DNA of 5,959 bases from an uncultured Desulfohalobiaceae bacterium (GTDB lineage Bacteria > Desulfobacterota > Desulfovibrionia > Desulfovibrionales > Desulfonatronovibrionaceae). The notes under the pieces are model-generated. The model did no database searches. It was not told the DNA's origin and saw only the letters and a program-made list of their open reading frames with translations. Below are positions 5,037-5,959 of the stretch, one piece after another (position 1 is the stretch's first letter; every line of letters starts with the position of its first letter). The stretch covers positions 1 through 5,959 of the forward strand of contig CAJXJU010000089.1 in assembly GCA_913055195.1 (NCBI GenBank), given 5' to 3'. The translations under genes and the position numbers were made by a program.

Positions 5037-5801
5037 TTTAAAACTCACCTTCCTTTTCCCTGAATATGGCTCAAAATAGACATGGCAATCTACATCAAAA
5101 GTTCTGGCAATATTTTCCTCATTAAAAACATCATCAAGTTTACCATAACTTATAAGACTCCCATTTTTCATAAAAACCATCATATCGCAAAAATAGGCTG
5201 CCAGATTCAAATCATGAATAGCAGCAATTACAGTTATTTTTTTGTTTAAAATAAATCTACACAGCACTTTAAATACATCAAATGCGTGTCTAATATCCAG
5301 ATTTGCAGTCGGCTCATCAAGTAAAAGCACAGTGGTATCCTGTACAAGTGCCCTTGCAAGAACAGCTCGTTGTTTTTCTCCACCGCTCAGGTCAGTAATC
5401 ATTTTGTTTTTAAGATGATAAATACCCAGCATATCCATTATCTCATCTACCATGTCATAATCTTCCTGTGATGGGGGACTAAACCTTCCAAGATATGGAT
5501 GTCGGCCCATAAGAACAATATCTCTGACAGTAAAAGGGAAATTAATGTAAAATTCCTGCGGCACAACAGCTATCATCCTGGACAGTTCTTTTCTTGAATA
5601 TCTGTAAACATCTTTATCAAATAAAACTATCCTGCCTTTATCAGGCTTTTTTATGGCGCAAAGCAAGTCAATAAGGGTTGTTTTCCCGCAACCATTTGGA
5701 CCAACTATGGCCCAAAAATGCCCTGATGTCAGACTAAGTGAAAGCTCCTTTATGGCTGCTATTTCTCCATAAGAAAAATTTAAATTTTCAACTTCATACA
5801 T
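5031..5801 (-). CDS. ABC transporter ATP-binding protein, FecE/BtuD type
   Basis: This cytoplasmic ATPase subunit would power import of the ligand captured by the downstream binding protein. From the ATG at 5801 it is 256 residues, normal for the FecE/BtuD/FepC group. Motifs in order: A-loop Tyr in NFSYG (8-12), Walker A GPNGCGKTT (34-42), Q-loop PQ (81-82), the subgroup mark MGRHPYLGRF (98-107), signature LSGGEKQR (138-145), Walker B with catalytic Glu VLLLDEPT (158-165), and the H-loop His196 in AAIHDLNL. I place the start at MYEVENLNF because the family begins there. The frame stays open upstream to an ATG at 5951, adding 50 residues of non-ABC character. The last codon and stop come from a heptamer array. 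The matching permease is not seen; it may lie beyond the right edge. BtuD is likely but FecE-like iron-chelate transport cannot be excluded. Confidence 0.93.
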   Translation of the reverse strand: MYEVENLNFSYGEIAAIKELSLSLTSGHFWAIVGPNGCGKTTLIDLLCAIKKPDKGRIVLFDKDVYRYSRKELSRMIAVVPQEFYINFPFTVRDIVLMGRHPYLGRFSPPSQEDYDMVDEIMDMLGIYHLKNKMITDLSGGEKQRAVLARALVQDTTVLLLDEPTANLDIRHAFDVFKVLCRFILNKKITVIAAIHDLNLAAYFCDMMVFMKNGSLISYGKLDDVFNEENIARTFDVDCHVYFEPYSGKRKVSFKG

Positions 5802-5959
5802 AATAAAGGCTCTTCGACGTTTAGTGTGGGATTTTAGATCAACTATAACGATACATGAAGTATTTCTCTGCTTATGTCTGAAATAGCCTTTTTGCCAGAC
5901 AACCACCCGGGTTATCATGGCAATGCCATCTAATTTCATGGTTGATTTCATTTAATGTA
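5802..5959 (-). other. Open leader before the ATPase gene, function unknown
   Basis: The ATPase frame stays open here for 50 codons from an ATG at 5951, reading MKSTMKLDGIAMITRVVVWQ and then a basic stretch ending SHTKRRRAFI before MYEVENLNF. This matches no ABC-domain extension I know, and I do not see the hydrophobic end of a FecCD permease in this frame or in the next one over. It may be an untranslated leader that is open by chance or a gene remnant. A 13-base palindrome, ATGGCA-A-TGCCAT on the plus strand (5917-5929), is a possible operator. The initiating ATG choice is supported only by family length; GAAGAG eight bases before 5801 is a weak ribosome-binding site. Confidence 0.4.

Noticed and set aside
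2460..5959. Base-composition break suggesting a horizontally acquired cobalamin segment
   Set aside because: Counting a few 60-base lines by hand, cbiA is about 42% GC like lysA, while cbiL and parts of the ATPase are near 30%; there is no clean step at the junction.
5802..5959. Cobalamin riboswitch upstream of the transporter gene
   Set aside because: I could not find the conserved B12-box type sequences in the bases available; one could still lie beyond the right edge.

Overview
The window reads as one leftward (minus-strand) block of seven genes, broken up by short tandem repeats. In transcription order, from the right edge to the left, they are: an ABC transporter ATPase of the FecE/BtuD type, its periplasmic substrate-binding protein, cobalt-factor II/precorrin-2 C20-methyltransferase (cbiL), a C-terminally truncated cobyrinate a,c-diamide synthase (cbiA), a small lipoprotein, diaminopimelate decarboxylase (lysA) and the 23S rRNA methyltransferase rlmH. 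No convincing plus-strand gene, RNA gene, CRISPR array or insertion sequence was found.

The host is probably a Gram-negative bacterium. It has a signal-peptide binding protein, a lipobox lipoprotein placed directly before lysA (as in the lppL/lptM-lysA arrangement of proteobacteria), the diaminopimelate route to lysine and its own corrinoid pathway. The AT-rich DNA and cbi genes beside corrinoid-type uptake genes would suit an anaerobe such as a Desulfobacterota/deltaproteobacterial lineage, but that placement is only a guess.

The right part (2400-5801) concerns vitamin B12: uptake of a corrinoid or a related metal chelate, a ring methylation, and an amidation enzyme that here lacks its glutaminase half. 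The left part (262-2415) is housekeeping: lipoprotein, last step of lysine synthesis and ribosome maturation. The two parts meet at a GGATGAA repeat array at 2427-2454, where cbiA stops early and the lipoprotein has lost any normal-looking start.

The striking feature is the repeats. Four different 7-base units (TTTCGAA, GGATGAA/TTCATCC, GGTTATT and TTCACGN) form short direct arrays at nearly every loose gene boundary. They are absent where genes are tightly coupled (cbiL/cbiA and lysA/rlmH). The arrays run into coding sequence. They supply the stop codon of the ATPase, the start codon and likely ribosome-binding sequence of the binding protein, the binding protein's last residues and stop, and the tail of CbiA. 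The shared unit length with unrelated sequences suggests one length-specific process that makes or expands heptamers at gene ends.
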